This document shows, one piece after another, positions 41,959-50,273 of a DNA stretch of 64,000 bases. The notes beneath the pieces are model-generated. The model searched no databases. It was given only the letters and a program-made list of their open reading frames with translations, and was not told the origin of the DNA. The stretch comes from Bacteroidales bacterium UBA5072. Its GTDB lineage: Bacteria; Bacteroidota; Bacteroidia; Bacteroidales; UBA10428. The stretch is taken from positions 1 to 64,000 of the forward strand of contig DIAS01000005.1 of NCBI GenBank assembly GCA_002415855.1, in the 5' to 3' direction. The position numbers and the translations under genes were made by a program. The first letter of the stretch is position 1. Each line of letters starts with the position of its first letter.

Positions 41959-42963
41959 TCACATATTTTTCTTCAGTTCTTCGAGACGTAAAAACCTGGC
42001 CGCATTGTTGTACAGGATGTCCCGTTTTTGTTCTTCGGTCAGGTAGCTTGCATTCTGGATCAGACTGATAGAGGCTTCGATCATTCGGGGCCATGCAATA
42101 AAATCGGTCCCATACATGATCCTTTTACCGAATCCGGCCTGAATGAGCCTTTTGATGGTAGCATGTATCTCTTCCTGCGGGTAGCTCCAGATGAATCCTG
42201 AGATATCAAGGAAGACATATGCATTGCATCCCATCAGCGCAATGAGCTCATCGATCATGGGATAGCCGGCATGCTGAACCCAGACCCTGAGCTTGGGATG
42301 CCGGTGAAGCAAATCTTCCAGAAGCAGCGGATTGCCCATGGCAGCGCGGTAATTTGAACCGGTTATGTTGGTCATGCCATTGCCGCCGGTTCCCATATGG
42401 ATTCCCACCGGTAAGTCGAGTTCTTCTGCTATGGCAAAATAAGCATCCAGCGACATATCACTGGGCGACATACCGTTGTACTGGGGTGCACATTCCGACA
42501 TCACTTTGTAATATCCCGACGATAATGAATCACGCATGGCAGCTACTGTGATTTCTTCAGCATTGCTCACACCGATACCCGGAATGATTCTGCCAGGGGC
42601 TGCATTTTTCCATTTGTAAAGCACATCGGCATCCCCAAATACAACCGCTGTGATATTCAGGCGTTCAATGGTTTCAAGAAAGGCAGCGGTAAGTTCTTCA
42701 TCATCTTTTGCCGCCTTGATCGGATCAACACAATCACCGCTTACATTGAAAGTCATTCCGGTTTTGGGATCGGTTCCGGGCATGTCCTTCAGAAACCAGG
42801 GGCACAGGTCGCCCATTTGAAAACCGCCAATTTTCATGGAGTGAACGTGGATGTCGATGATTGGAGGCATTTGTTTTTTCGGCGGAGGATTGGTATTCGC
42901 TTGCCCGAATACCAGGGATGAAAGAAAGAACAACAGGGAAACTGCAGTAAGTAAAGTTTTCAT
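41959..42963 (-). CDS. Exported amidohydrolase family (ACMSD/LigW-like) protein
   Basis: This 334-residue metal-dependent TIM-barrel protein of the amidohydrolase-2 type has a signal peptide (1-20, ending FGQANTN). Metal-site residues are visible: HVH at 39-41 in IDIHVHSM, then LPVGIHMGTGG, WVQHAGYPM, and D in MYGTDFIAWP. Relatives include cytosolic aromatic-acid decarboxylases and lactonases; export to the periplasm is uncommon in that family. Its position before four esterases suggests it could act on a released aromatic acid or sugar lactone, which is inference. The start lies about 20 bases beyond a terminator-like hairpin that follows susD. Confidence 0.75.
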   Translation of the reverse strand: MKTLLTAVSLLFFLSSLVFGQANTNPPPKKQMPPIIDIHVHSMKIGGFQMGDLCPWFLKDMPGTDPKTGMTFNVSGDCVDPIKAAKDDEELTAAFLETIERLNITAVVFGDADVLYKWKNAAPGRIIPGIGVSNAEEITVAAMRDSLSSGYYKVMSECAPQYNGMSPSDMSLDAYFAIAEELDLPVGIHMGTGGNGMTNITGSNYRAAMGNPLLLEDLLHRHPKLRVWVQHAGYPMIDELIALMGCNAYVFLDISGFIWSYPQEEIHATIKRLIQAGFGKRIMYGTDFIAWPRMIEASISLIQNASYLTEEQKRDILYNNAARFLRLEELKKNM

Positions 42964-42983
42964 GGTTTATTTTTTTATGAAGT

Positions 42984-43025
42984 TAGAAAAAAAAGACCCA
43001 ACAGGGCATGTTTCCTGTCAGGTCT
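42984..43025 (-). terminator. Terminator-like hairpin between susD and the amidohydrolase gene
   Basis: On the minus strand the stem AGACC-TG-ACAGG / CCTGT-TG-GGTCT (arms 43021-43025/42994-42998 and 43014-43018/43001-43005) is followed by seven to eight T (42987-42994). It ends about 24 bases before the amidohydrolase ATG at 42963. It may act as a partial terminator, lowering enzyme-gene output relative to susCD. Confidence 0.7.
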
Positions 43026-43100
43026 GTTTTTATTTCAAAGAAGTTGGCAGGAAAACTTTTGTCCATCTGGATCCTTGTTTTCCTGCTGACAAGACTTGTA

Positions 43101-44705
43101 TCAATAACCCGGATTTTGCTGACCTGCCATGGCTGTATTTACAGTCATTTCATACTCCGGTATCGGTAGCAATTCATTTTTATTCTGGTCGTAACCGGCA
43201 CCATCAGGATGCAGAAAGTCTCCAGCACCATCGGGAATTGATTTGCCCTGGTCCTTAAGGGCATCATAAGCGTCCCCCCAACGTTGAAGGTCAAGATAAC
43301 GTTCACCTTCGAATGCCAGTTCAAACTTCCTTTCCAGTTTGATATCCTCGAACAGGGCATCTCCAGTAGTTTCAACAGGATCGAGGTTGACCCTGCCTCT
43401 GACCTCATTGACAAAGCTCTGTGCCTTGACGTCATCGGGCGCGCTTTTGCGGTTATTCGCCTCAGCAGCCATTAACAGCACATCGGCATAACGGATCATG
43501 CGGCAGTTGGTTGTGATATTTGAGAATTTCACCCAATCATTGTCACCCGCACCTTCAGATAAATAGGGCAGATACTTCAGGCGGATATAGCCATCTGAAC
43601 CATAGGGTGTAAACCCGGCCATTGTTTTGTATTCCCCACCTAGTTGCTGTAAGCTGTCCGGTCCAATGATACTTGCATTACGACGCACAAGGTCGCCTGC
43701 TTCTGTAAAGGCATCATACAATTCCTTGTGGGGATTAATGAAGCCCCACCCAAAAACGAACAAATCCAAAGCGCCGTAAACAGGATAAGGAAGATATTCA
43801 GGACGCGGACTGAGCATGATCTGCCAACCGCCCATGCCTGACTCAGCACCAAATATGCTGCCGTAATTCATGGTGCTTACAAAGGGTATTTCCCAAACCG
43901 ATTCAACGCCGTATTCACTTTCAACGCGTAAAAGTTTGGTGTAATCAGGGTATAAATCATATTCATCAGAGTCAATTATCTCCTGGAAGACTTCGGCAGC
44001 TTCGTCAAATTTTTCCTCGAACAGATATACTTTCCCCAAAATCGACTGGGCGGTTCCCTTGGTGACCAGATGCTGATAATCGGCAGGCATCTCGCTCCTT
44101 ACAGGCAAAACGTCAATAGCCTCCGTCAGGTCCTTTTCAATTTGTGCATACACCTCAACTTTGGGAGTACGTGGCTGGTTATATTCCGCAGAACTCAGCT
44201 CATGCAAAACCAAGGGTACATCTCCCCAAAGGTTGACCAGGAAAAAGTAGGCGTATCCTCTCAGCGCTTTGGCCATGGCAACATGTAAGGCCTTATTCTC
44301 GGTGTCAGGAGCAACGTTATCGATCAGGATATTTGACCTGTGTACGCAATAATATAGCCAGGAATAATGGCTGTTAATTGGCGGAGTGGCAGGAGAAAAC
44401 CTGTACTCGTTCAATTCTTCCAACTGACCTCCGTTATCGCCGCGGCTTCCACCTCCGGCATAGCACTCATCCGACAAAGCCATATGCAGGTATAAGTAGT
44501 TCCAGCATGTTCCCTGCTGCCAGCGATCGAATACCGCCATCAGGGCTTCCAGGGACTGTTCATCTGTTTGATAGAATGAAGAGGCAGTCTGAACTCCTCG
44601 TTGTTCATAATCGAGGAAACTCTCGGAGCACCCAAAAGATAATATCGTTAAGAGTGCAAGGATCTTTGGAAATTTATATGCTTTAAATATCGCTTTCATA
44701 ATCAT
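43101..44705 (-). CDS. SusD/RagB family starch-binding-like lipoprotein
   Basis: SusD-type proteins are surface lipoproteins that catch glycans above the SusC channel. The 534-residue protein has a lipobox (LSFGCSESFLDYEQ, Cys26). It has the family layout: TPR-like helices (TKGTAQSILGKVYLFEEKFDEAAEVFQEII), the SusD N-terminal region (SHYSWLYYCVHRSNILIDNV), and the C-terminal RELRLEF-like motif, here FELAFEGERYLDLQRWGD. It lies 15 bases downstream of its SusC gene. An alternative start two codons later is possible. The glycan bound cannot be read directly; the neighbours suggest a branched hemicellulose. Confidence 0.92.
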   Translation of the reverse strand: MIMKAIFKAYKFPKILALLTILSFGCSESFLDYEQRGVQTASSFYQTDEQSLEALMAVFDRWQQGTCWNYLYLHMALSDECYAGGGSRGDNGGQLEELNEYRFSPATPPINSHYSWLYYCVHRSNILIDNVAPDTENKALHVAMAKALRGYAYFFLVNLWGDVPLVLHELSSAEYNQPRTPKVEVYAQIEKDLTEAIDVLPVRSEMPADYQHLVTKGTAQSILGKVYLFEEKFDEAAEVFQEIIDSDEYDLYPDYTKLLRVESEYGVESVWEIPFVSTMNYGSIFGAESGMGGWQIMLSPRPEYLPYPVYGALDLFVFGWGFINPHKELYDAFTEAGDLVRRNASIIGPDSLQQLGGEYKTMAGFTPYGSDGYIRLKYLPYLSEGAGDNDWVKFSNITTNCRMIRYADVLLMAAEANNRKSAPDDVKAQSFVNEVRGRVNLDPVETTGDALFEDIKLERKFELAFEGERYLDLQRWGDAYDALKDQGKSIPDGAGDFLHPDGAGYDQNKNELLPIPEYEMTVNTAMAGQQNPGY

Positions 44706-44719
44706 AAGATTTTTGTTTT

Positions 44720-47700
44720 TTATAAACTTATCGATGCACCAAATAACAACGTCCTGGCGTTGGGATACATACCCCTGTCAATCCCGATGCTGTTGATATA
44801 ATTTATACCAGCAGAGGACGGACTGCTGCCTACTTCAGGATCCATGCCCGGATATTTCGTAAAAGTAAACGCATTCTCAAGCGATATATAAATTCTGGCA
44901 TTGGTGACCTTAATTTTACTCATCAGGTCTTTGGGCAATGTATATCCGATTTGTATCTGTTTTATTTTCATATAATTGCCTTTGAAAATCATAAAATCGC
45001 TATGCCATGTGTTCGATTCTGCAGTAGCAGCAGGCATCGTACCGTCCGTATTTTCAGCTGTCCATCGGTCATCGAAATATACCTGCAGTTTGTTAAAATT
45101 GATCCTGTCGGTCCTTACCATACCCACCATGACATCATGACCAGAGGCGCCTTGTGCGAATGCTTTGAAGTCGAATCCTTTATAGGAAAGATCAATGTTG
45201 AATCCGTAGGTGAGTGTGGGGATACCGCTTCCGATGTATTGTTTGTCGGCTGATGAAACGGTATGTGTGGTATCACCGGCTGCATTGTAATAGATGGTCT
45301 TACCGTTGTTTGGATCAATGCCGTAAGTCTTGTAGCCATAGAAATACCAGATGGGATGCCCTTCGTCAAAGCGGGTTGCCGTTTCAAGATTAACGGTGGC
45401 ACCGGTAAGATAGGGACTGTTGGGGTTCATGTAGGTGACCTCGTTGTGCAGTGTAGCCAGATTGGCACTGATGTTATAATTCAGCTCACCGATCTTGTTC
45501 CGGTAACTTGCCTCGAACTCGAATCCCTTGTTTTCCACATCCCCGGCATTTACTATGGTGGCTGTATTACCGGCTTCAAGAGGCGGCGTTCCGGTAGTCA
45601 GAAGATCTTTTGTCTTCTTTACATAATAGTCCATTGAAAATGTTACCCTGTCATTAAAGGCACGCAAATCAATACCGATATCCGTTTGCTCACTGGTCTC
45701 CCACGTGAGATCATAGTTGCTCAGGTTGGCAGGTTCCGTGGCAGTTGCAAGGGTCGCAGAAGTGGGAGTCTCCATAATGGGATAGGCGCCCGAGGCTGCA
45801 AGTGATGCCATGTAGATATAGCTGCCCAGGTTGGACAGGTTGCCGTTCTGACCCCAGCTGGCCCTGATTTTGGCAAATGTGATAAAGGATTTTGGGAAGA
45901 AACCTTCATTGGAAAGAACCCAGCCTGCTGACACGGCAGGGAAGGTTCCCCAGCGTGTTTCGTCGGGAAGGTAATCTGCACCGGCTGCATCTTTGCGCAG
46001 GCTGAACTGAAACATGTACTTGCTTTTGAAGTCATAGTTTGCACGTCCGAAATAGGAAAGTTTGCGGGTTTGGCCTCTGGAACTGCTGACATTATCTGAG
46101 GGATTGGCGACCAGATTTTCCAGATCGTCGTACAGCAGATTATCGTTTGTCAAGGGGCTCCCATCGCCGGAAAGATTATTTATCTTGTTATCCGACGACG
46201 ACATACCCAGAAGTAAAGTTGCGTTGTGGTTGCCGAAAGACCTGGCATAAGTGGCAAAATTCTCCCATTGCCAGTAAGTGGTGAGCATGGTTGCTTCACT
46301 TACACTGGAGGATGCATTATTGGTCTGCGGATCATAATAGTATTCCGGGCTGTAGTTATGTGACCTGAATGATGAAACATTGACCCCCATTCTGCTGGTG
46401 AAAGTAAATCCTTTGAAAGGAGTAAGGTCGACAAATATATTTCCAAACAGCATGTTATTCTGGCTTTCCGGATATGTTGCATCTCTCACGACAAATGGGT
46501 TTGCAGTACTTGAAACATATTCCGAAACGCCATAGTACTTTCCATCCCCATTTTTGAGATAATTATAATCGCCTGTGGCAATGTTTGATGCCATCATAGC
46601 CGGGATTTCAGAATCATCTTTATAGTATGCAGGAGTGAGAGGATCGAGCATCAGGGCACTGGTAATGACCGAAGTGTATTCACTGTTCTCAGAAAGTGAT
46701 TTTAGATCCGTCCTGGTAAAAGTTACATTATGGCCGGCTTTGATCCAGTCATTCAGCTTGTAATCGGAATTGAACATTAATGTATACCGCTGGTATTTAT
46801 CTTTATCTCCATCTACAATGCCGTCCTGATTAAGATAAGACATTGAAAGCATAAAGGATCCCCTATCAGAACCGCCGGTAAATGAAAGGTAATGCTTTTG
46901 GGTAGGTGTGGTTTTGAAAATCTCATCCTGCCAATCGGTATCGTATGGATCATCCAGTGCTGACGAGGGAAGTGTACCTGCCTCAGTCATATACGTTTTA
47001 TAATCAGCTGCATTCAGCACTTCCACCTCTTTTGCCAAGGATTGCAGACTATATTGAAATTCATAGGTAAGGCGTCCTTTTCCGCTTTGACCGCTTTTTG
47101 TGGTTACAAGCACCACACCGTTGCCGCCTTCGGCACCGTAAATGGCAGCTGAAGCGGCATCCTTCAAAACCTCGATGTTTTGAATGTCATTAGGATCAAT
47201 TGCGCTCAGGCTGTTGACCTTGGTGCCGTTCACAATATAAATTGGTTCAGTGGATTTGTTGGAGCCGTATCCGCGTATTCGCACGTTTATTCCAGCTCCC
47301 GGAGCACCTGAATTCTGAATTACCTGTACGCCAGCTGTTTTACCCTGCAGTGCCTGTTCAGCCCTGGAGATGGAGGAGTTGGCAAGATCTTCCGATTTAA
47401 TACTACCGATAGCGCCGGTTACCACACTTTTTTTCTGGACGCCGTATCCAATTACAACGACTTCATCGAGACTCTTTATATCAGCTGCCAAACTGATGTT
47501 AATTGTCGTGTTCTGGCCAACCTGCATCCTTTGCGAAATGTAACCGACATACGAGAAAACAATGAATGTTTCGGAGCCGGCAACCTGCAGTTCATACTTA
47601 CCTTCTGCATCCGTAATGGTTCCCTGGGTGGTTCCTTCAACCTGTATGTTCACCCCCGGAAGCGGTTCATTGGTGGTGGCATCGATCACCTTGCCGGTAA

Positions 47701-48088
47701 CCTTCATCTGCTGTGTCATCAGTTCAGTGGGTGAGATCACAATCAGGTTATTGTCTAGGACTTTATAAGATACCTTGGTCTTGTCAAAGAGGCTTGACAA
47801 TACCATTTCAACCGGCATATCCTTCATCTCAACAGATACAAGCCGGTTTACATCACTTAGTTCATCGTTATAAAAAAAGCGAAAATCGCTCTGTGATTCA
47901 ATAGTTTTTAATACTTCCTTTACACTGATATCCTTAAGCGATAAATCGAACTTTTTCGTCTGTGCATACACATTGGCCGATACCTGTATCGTAAGTGCAA
48001 GCACTAAGATCGTGGTGAGTTTCATAATTAGAAGCAGTTTTTTTAATCGCCGCGTGGGTAAAAGGTGGCAATGGTTTGTTTTTTTCAT
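44720..48088 (-). CDS. SusC/RagA family TonB-linked receptor with N-terminal STN domain
   Basis: The 1122-residue outer-membrane importer has a signal peptide (to about 43). A secretin/TonB short N-terminal (STN) domain follows at about 45-120 (FDLSLKDISVKEVLKTIES, FRFFYNDEL). Then come a carboxypeptidase-like domain (about 130-210, with VTGKVIDATTNEPLPGVNI), a TonB-box/plug region (EVVVIGYGVQKKS at about 210-222, then AGVQVIQNSGAPGAGINVRIRGYGS) and the barrel. The STN domain allows signalling to the FecR anti-sigma protein encoded upstream, so glycan arrival can switch on the ECF sigma factor. It is part of a unit with sigma, fecR and susD. A stem-loop lies in the 164-base leader. Confidence 0.94.
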   Translation of the reverse strand: MKKTNHCHLLPTRRLKKLLLIMKLTTILVLALTIQVSANVYAQTKKFDLSLKDISVKEVLKTIESQSDFRFFYNDELSDVNRLVSVEMKDMPVEMVLSSLFDKTKVSYKVLDNNLIVISPTELMTQQMKVTGKVIDATTNEPLPGVNIQVEGTTQGTITDAEGKYELQVAGSETFIVFSYVGYISQRMQVGQNTTINISLAADIKSLDEVVVIGYGVQKKSVVTGAIGSIKSEDLANSSISRAEQALQGKTAGVQVIQNSGAPGAGINVRIRGYGSNKSTEPIYIVNGTKVNSLSAIDPNDIQNIEVLKDAASAAIYGAEGGNGVVLVTTKSGQSGKGRLTYEFQYSLQSLAKEVEVLNAADYKTYMTEAGTLPSSALDDPYDTDWQDEIFKTTPTQKHYLSFTGGSDRGSFMLSMSYLNQDGIVDGDKDKYQRYTLMFNSDYKLNDWIKAGHNVTFTRTDLKSLSENSEYTSVITSALMLDPLTPAYYKDDSEIPAMMASNIATGDYNYLKNGDGKYYGVSEYVSSTANPFVVRDATYPESQNNMLFGNIFVDLTPFKGFTFTSRMGVNVSSFRSHNYSPEYYYDPQTNNASSSVSEATMLTTYWQWENFATYARSFGNHNATLLLGMSSSDNKINNLSGDGSPLTNDNLLYDDLENLVANPSDNVSSSRGQTRKLSYFGRANYDFKSKYMFQFSLRKDAAGADYLPDETRWGTFPAVSAGWVLSNEGFFPKSFITFAKIRASWGQNGNLSNLGSYIYMASLAASGAYPIMETPTSATLATATEPANLSNYDLTWETSEQTDIGIDLRAFNDRVTFSMDYYVKKTKDLLTTGTPPLEAGNTATIVNAGDVENKGFEFEASYRNKIGELNYNISANLATLHNEVTYMNPNSPYLTGATVNLETATRFDEGHPIWYFYGYKTYGIDPNNGKTIYYNAAGDTTHTVSSADKQYIGSGIPTLTYGFNIDLSYKGFDFKAFAQGASGHDVMVGMVRTDRINFNKLQVYFDDRWTAENTDGTMPAATAESNTWHSDFMIFKGNYMKIKQIQIGYTLPKDLMSKIKVTNARIYISLENAFTFTKYPGMDPEVGSSPSSAGINYINSIGIDRGMYPNARTLLFGASISL

Positions 48089-48169
48089 AGATTTGTATGG
48101 TTTAAAAATTTAACATTACCTGCATGTCTATTTTAGAGGTATTCCTGCAGGAGATCGATTTTAAACTGG

Positions 48170-48197
48170 ATCGCGGAATGTGGCTGCATTCTGCGAT
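48170..48197. promoter_or_regulatory. Stem-loop in the susC leader
   Basis: Arms 48170-48180 (ATCGCGGAATG) and 48187-48197 pair over 11 bp with one G-T pair and a 6-base loop. It lies between fecR and susC, 82 bases before the susC start. On the minus strand no T-run follows the stem (a T-rich tract lies on its plus-strand side), so it is a leader structure or protein site rather than an ordinary terminator. Confidence 0.5.
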
Positions 48198-48252
48198 TCT
48201 TCCTTTTTATGCGTTCATGTCATAGGCAAAAGGTATTAAGGTTAGTTTTTTA

Positions 48253-49410
48253 TTACTGCTTATTTTTGATGAGCAATTCATCATATGAATTCTTAAAGGA
48301 CTTATTCTCAAAAAGTTCTACTTCATTGTTTTCTATTTTATAACTGATCGGAGCTGATAATTTGATAACATTCAACACCTGTTCAAGTGTCTCATCCTTG
48401 ATTGTTCCCCTGAATTTATACTCCTGCAATTCCTTGGAGGAGATCGTTATCCTGACATTGTATCGTCGTTCAAGTTTTACGGCCAGGTTGGAAAGGGGCT
48501 CCCCATCGATCAGCCACCTGCTGTCTTTCCAGGAAGTGAATACCATGGGGTTGATGTTTTTAATGACTTCCAGATTGGTCTTGCGGGTTTCCTGCTGTGC
48601 TGTTTTTACCGGAGCTTTAACCTGCTCATCATTCTTGCTGTCGGGAATATAATAGGTGGCTGTCTCATTGGGCTTTAATACTAATGTGCCTTTTCCATGA
48701 CCCAACCTGCCCTTTTCTTCAATCGTTACCGAACCCTCGACCAGGGTGGTTTGAATGATTCGCTCCTCGCTGTATGCTTTAACATTGAACTGGGTGCCGA
48801 AAACCTTTACGTCGAGGTAGGGTGTGCTAACAATAAATTGCCTGGTTACATCTTTTGCCACCTCGAAATAAGCCTCCCCATCCAGAATCACTTTCCTGTT
48901 ATGCTGTGCGAATTTGGAAGAGTATTTGAGCTGGCTTCCTGCATTTAGCCAAACCCTGGTACCATCAGCCAGGGTTAATCGTGCCCGCGATCCAAAAGGA
49001 GCTTCAATGGTATTCCAGATCTCGGTTTGGGCACCTGCAGGCTTGTTTCTGGTATAACGGAATCCGATGATTCCCACAGACAAGAGGAAAAGGATCACAG
49101 CAGCATATTTCATGAATTCCAGCCAGAAAAGACGGGCATTTTCCCGGTCACCATGCTGCATCTGAAGAGCCAGGTTTTTATAATGCCTGGCTTTTACTCT
49201 TTCAAAGGACGCCTGAACATCATAATTGGTTTCAGGCTGAGCCAGTTTGGCTGCTTCATAAACTTCAAGGAGTTCCTTGAAGTACTGCCGGTTGCCACCG
49301 GACTTTCTGATCCAGTTCAGGGCAAGCTCACGTTCAGCCTGGTCAGCCATGCCGGTAAGGTATTTTACCAGCAGTTCATCTGTTTGATTAAAATCTTGTT
49401 CTTTTTTCAT
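48253..49410 (-). CDS. FecR-family anti-sigma factor
   Basis: The start is set at ATG 49410 (MKKEQDFNQ), preceded by AAGGAGA; a longer frame from 49440 has no good ribosome site. The 385-residue protein has a cytoplasmic N-terminal anti-sigma region (about 1-85), one membrane helix (about 89-108, FMKYAAVILFLLSVGIIGF) and a periplasmic FecR domain (RARLTLADGTRVWLNAGSQL, YFEVAKDVTRQFIVSTPYLD, VKVFGTQFNVKAY). A C-terminal sensor region follows (LAVKLERRYNVRI). It holds the sigma factor at the membrane until the STN domain of SusC signals. It belongs to the sigma/fecR/susC/susD operon. Confidence 0.93.
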   Translation of the reverse strand: MKKEQDFNQTDELLVKYLTGMADQAERELALNWIRKSGGNRQYFKELLEVYEAAKLAQPETNYDVQASFERVKARHYKNLALQMQHGDRENARLFWLEFMKYAAVILFLLSVGIIGFRYTRNKPAGAQTEIWNTIEAPFGSRARLTLADGTRVWLNAGSQLKYSSKFAQHNRKVILDGEAYFEVAKDVTRQFIVSTPYLDVKVFGTQFNVKAYSEERIIQTTLVEGSVTIEEKGRLGHGKGTLVLKPNETATYYIPDSKNDEQVKAPVKTAQQETRKTNLEVIKNINPMVFTSWKDSRWLIDGEPLSNLAVKLERRYNVRITISSKELQEYKFRGTIKDETLEQVLNVIKLSAPISYKIENNEVELFENKSFKNSYDELLIKNKQ

Positions 49411-49521
49411 GATTCTCCTTACATCATATTGACCCTGCAACTACTTTTGAGGGTGACAGGGTATTGAAAAAAAATATTTGGCTTTATGGTATGAAATACA
49501 GTCCTTTGGCAGGTAACACGA

Positions 49522-50112
49522 TTAACGGGTCATAAAAACAAGTGCCAGCATTATTGCCAGATAATCCTTCAGACCGTTCTTTAACTTGTGCAGGGCTCTT
49601 GTCATTTGCGTTTTGACTGTATTAACCGATATGTGAAGCTTTTCTGCAATTTGAGCATAAGTTAGGTTGTCAAAACGGTTCAGGCAGAATATCGTACGGC
49701 ATTGATCAGGAAGTGCATCAATGGCTCCGACAATTTTTTCTTCAAGTTCCCCGGTGATGAGCCTGGAAAATGGTTCCTCTGCAGCATCCGGTTCCGTCAA
49801 TTCATCATCAGAGAGAACATACGGGTTTTCAGTAATATATTGCTGTCTGACTTTCTGATTACGGATATGATTAAGACAACGGTTGTGTATGCTGCGATAC
49901 AAATACCCCTTCAAGGATGAACTTATCATGAGATGGTGACAATTGTCCCATAAATGACAAAAGAAATCTTCGACGATCTCTTCAGCTGTCTCATGGTTCC
50001 TGACAAAATGTTCTGCAAAAAGACACATGCCCTGGAAGTATTTCCTGAATATGATTTCAAAGGCCTCTTCCTCTCCACTTCGCAGCCTATGAATCAATTC
50101 CTGTTCTTCCAT
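49522..50112 (-). CDS. ECF RNA polymerase sigma factor
   Basis: The 196-residue sigma-70 family protein has region 2 at about 10-85 (FEIIFRKYFQGMCLFAEHFV, AEEIVEDFFCHLWDN) and region 4 at about 130-185 (ALPDQCRTIFCLNRF, YAQIAEKLHISVNTVKTQMTRAL). This matches the FecI-like group that Bacteroidota pair with FecR and SusC. It directs RNA polymerase to the promoters of its own PUL. The C-terminus is hydrophobic (LAIMLALVFMTR). It lies 111 bases upstream of fecR on the same strand; the start of the operon is here, about 160 bases after the end of the GH2 gene. Confidence 0.94.
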   Translation of the reverse strand: MEEQELIHRLRSGEEEAFEIIFRKYFQGMCLFAEHFVRNHETAEEIVEDFFCHLWDNCHHLMISSSLKGYLYRSIHNRCLNHIRNQKVRQQYITENPYVLSDDELTEPDAAEEPFSRLITGELEEKIVGAIDALPDQCRTIFCLNRFDNLTYAQIAEKLHISVNTVKTQMTRALHKLKNGLKDYLAIMLALVFMTR

Positions 50113-50273
50113 ATGTTTTGGTTAGGATAGGTAAAAGTAGCTTTTTAAGATTTAATTGGTACAAAAAAAGCAAATCCTGATACAAATAAGTCAGTAAAAT
50201 CATCAGCGGCATACCATGGAGGCTTTGCCTGAGCACAACAACCATTTGGAAAACTTTTCCTGAAAAGCAGTTA

